Below are positions 6,755 through 8,183 of a stretch of DNA of 8,183 bases, one piece after another (positions within the stretch are counted from its first letter, which is position 1; every line of letters begins with the position of its first letter). The translations under genes and the position numbers were made by a program. A model generated the notes under the pieces. That model was not told where the DNA came from. It did not search any database and was given only the letters and a program-made list of their open reading frames with translations. This DNA comes from Lentisphaerota bacterium (GTDB taxonomy: Bacteria > Verrucomicrobiota > Kiritimatiellia > UBA8416 > JAFGIZ01). The stretch is taken from the NCBI GenBank assembly GCA_016929365.1, contig JAFGIZ010000268.1:1-8183 (forward strand). The letters run 5' to 3'.

Positions 6755-6759
6755 GGCCG
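6742..6759. terminator. Possible bidirectional stem-loop between convergent genes
   Basis: CGGCCT (6742-6747) and AGGCCG (6754-6759) form a 6-bp perfect stem with a 6-nt loop over the stop codon of the plus-strand gene. The stops of the two convergent genes are only 10 bp apart. No T-tract is present on either strand, so classical intrinsic termination is doubtful. Confidence 0.3.
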
Positions 6760-6824
6760 GCCCCCTAGGGCGCATCCGGATGACCAGTGGATAATCCGGC
6801 ACGACGGCGTCCTTGAGTACCGTC
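6746..6824 (-). other. Probable 1-bp frameshift at the 3' end of the beta-helix gene
   Basis: Up to the GAC codon at 6824-6822 the annotated frame has the expected GC-rich third positions. After it, the annotated frame has G or C in only 6 of 18 third positions. The alternative frame, with codons from GTA at 6820-6818, has 13 of 18 and reads VLKDAVVPDYPLVIRM, a protein-like sequence. That frame ends at TAG 6748-6746 and would overlap the neighbouring stop by 9 bp. One extra base around 6819-6822 explains this. It may be a sequencing or assembly error or a real mutation. Confidence 0.55.
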
Positions 6825-8183
6825 CGCCGCTTCCTGCAGCGTGCGACTGCGGGTTTGCACGAGCGGCGTGAAGCGGTTGCCTTCGATGACTATATTGTCG
6901 AGCCTATCACGCCGGAAATAAACAGCGTCGAAAAGATCCCCATTGCGCGAGTAGCACGGACTGATGATCGTGTTGCCGGCGATCAGCACGTCCGCCACCA
7001 GCGCGTCCAAACCGGGGATGTGCGGCGCGCGGAACATCCGGTCGATCCCGTCAATCACGTTGTTACGGATGATCACGTTGCGCACCGGGCCGCCCTCGTG
7101 CCAGTGCATCCCGATGACGATGCCGTGCCCCCAGTCAACCGCCGACGTGGGACAGCGGTTCACGATGCGGTTGCCGCACACGAGCGTGTGCGCGCTGCGG
7201 ACAATGCAGCGGCTGCGGTAGCCGGTCCGGAAATCGTTGCCGGCAATGACCGCCCCCAGGTTGGCGGCGTGGCGGTTGAAGATCCAGTCGGGAGGGCCGG
7301 CGGGATCGCCCGAGGCCCGGATCGCGTGCCCCGGCGGTTCGGCCAGGGCCAGGACGAGACGCAGGGCGCCGTCCACGCGCTCGAGGCCGACCGCCGCCAA
7401 GCGGTTGCCGCTGAGAATGGCATGCGTGTCGCCCCGCAGGAAATAGATCCGGTCGCCGGGCCGGAACGCGGCGTTGTCGGAGCGGCCCAGGCGGCAGGTG
7501 ATCCGGTTGCCGTCAACCCGGTGCACGACCGACATGCCGGAAAGCATGTTGCAGTAGTCGTCCCCGTTGCGGTCGATGCGATTGTGGTGCAGGTAGGGTC
7601 CGATCCGGTTGTTCTGACAGAAAAAACCGTCGGCGTTGCTTGCCCCCATGCGGTCGCTCCCCGGCCGGGGTTGAACCGCACAATGGCCGATCTCCACGAA
7701 TTCGTTGCGAATCACACGCACGGCAACCGCCGGCGAAGCGTAGATGTGCACGTTGCGGACCCGGCAGTTGACGCACGCATCGACGGACAGCGGCGCTTTC
7801 GTGCTGTGGCGGCCGTAAAGGATGGCGCGCGCGTTCACCAGGCTGAAGGCGTCATGCCCGCGGGCCTCGGCCTCTTCGGCCGTCATGCCGATGACGTAGC
7901 GCCGGCCCTCGACCGGCGCGGCGGAGTCGATCATAAGATGGCCCGGCGTACCGGGGTGATCGATAAACGTATCGCCGTGCGTCGTCATGAACCGGGCGCC
8001 GGTGCTGCGCGGCCGGGCCAGGATGTGGTCCGCGTCCGGCGGCGCGTAGCCGGGGTCCGCCTCCAGCTCGAAATGAAGGGGGTCGACCGCCCGGGTCACC
8101 GTACCCTGGGTATAGGGCAGCGGATCGTAGTCCATGCTGAAGCCCTCAATGCGCGTATGGCGGCACTGCAGCAGGTACAGCCC
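6765..8183 (-). CDS. Right-handed beta-helix protein (GH110- or polysaccharide-lyase-like), 5' end beyond window
   Basis: The frame is open from the right edge (8183) to TAG at 6767-6765, giving 472 codons without the true start. An ATG at 8135 is internal: the 16 codons before it (ending RIEGFS) continue naturally into MDYDPLPYTQGTV. That DYDPLP(Y/F)TQG motif is, from memory, typical of beta-helix carbohydrate-active proteins. Repeated helix rungs with N-x-(I/V/F) turns are seen throughout: GNRLAAVG, IAGNDF, CGNRIVN, IRNNVIDGI, IAGNTI, IEGNRF. A GDD motif (Asp208-Asp209, codons at 7562-7557) in RNGDDYCNM recalls the paired active-site aspartates of GH110 alpha-galactosidases. Glycan cleavage is likely but not proven. 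The signal peptide, if any, lies outside the window. The last 18 codons have atypical base use, consistent with a frameshift near 6816-6824. The gene converges on the 972-residue hydrolase-like gene. Confidence 0.7.
   Translation of the reverse strand, partial: GLYLLQCRHTRIEGFSMDYDPLPYTQGTVTRAVDPLHFELEADPGYAPPDADHILARPRSTGARFMTTHGDTFIDHPGTPGHLMIDSAAPVEGRRYVIGMTAEEAEARGHDAFSLVNARAILYGRHSTKAPLSVDACVNCRVRNVHIYASPAVAVRVIRNEFVEIGHCAVQPRPGSDRMGASNADGFFCQNNRIGPYLHHNRIDRNGDDYCNMLSGMSVVHRVDGNRITCRLGRSDNAAFRPGDRIYFLRGDTHAILSGNRLAAVGLERVDGALRLVLALAEPPGHAIRASGDPAGPPDWIFNRHAANLGAVIAGNDFRTGYRSRCIVRSAHTLVCGNRIVNRCPTSAVDWGHGIVIGMHWHEGGPVRNVIIRNNVIDGIDRMFRAPHIPGLDALVADVLIAGNTIISPCYSRNGDLFDAVYFRRDRLDNIVIEGNRFTPLVQTRSRTLQEAADGTQGRRRAGLSTGHPDAP

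Noticed and set aside
8133..8135. ATG at 8135 as the start of the beta-helix gene
   Set aside because: The frame continues to the window edge, no RBS precedes the ATG, and it sits inside a conserved-looking motif.

Overview
The window is GC-rich bacterial DNA with dense coding, antisense shadow ORFs and good SD-type ribosome binding sites. The gene types (a uroporphyrinogen-decarboxylase-like protein of the MtaA/CmuA type, a secreted triple-LamG protein, a large glycosidase-like protein and a right-handed beta-helix protein) resemble the carbohydrate-oriented genomes of the PVC superphylum (Lentisphaerota, Kiritimatiellota, Planctomycetota) or Hydrogenedentota. This taxonomic reading is an inference from gene content; the window has no rRNA or other marker gene.

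Layout. Positions 1-779 (minus strand) hold the N-terminal 259 codons of a URO-D-family protein whose C-terminus lies off the left edge. Positions 780-1546 are a long intergenic region. It holds an 8-bp dyad, a concentric imperfect palindrome of about 243 bp, a dispersed palindromic repeat of the well-known 'CHFERSEAESRN' type, and a strong sigma70-like promoter reading right. Positions 1547-3667 (plus) encode a 706-residue exported protein made of three LamG/concanavalin-A-like modules. After a 168-bp gap, 3836-6754 (plus) encode a 972-residue protein that looks like an unassigned glycoside hydrolase: a beta-sandwich N-terminus, a catalytic-barrel-like centre and a GH42-type Rossmann module. 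Ten bases beyond its stop, and convergent with it, lies the end of a beta-helix protein gene on the minus strand, which runs off the right edge (6765-8183). The end of that gene shows a codon-usage signature of a 1-bp frameshift.

How they may work together. The three right-hand genes fit an extracellular or periplasmic glycan-processing neighbourhood: a possible glycan-binding LamG protein, a putative glycosidase, and a beta-helix protein with a GDD pair recalling GH110-type galactosidases or polysaccharide lyases. The URO-D-like gene is transcribed divergently and may be unrelated. No mobile-element genes, CRISPR arrays, tRNAs or rRNAs were seen. I found no convincing new multi-gene system. 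The best leads are the 243-bp palindrome, the unclassified 972-residue protein, and the frameshifted tail of the beta-helix gene.
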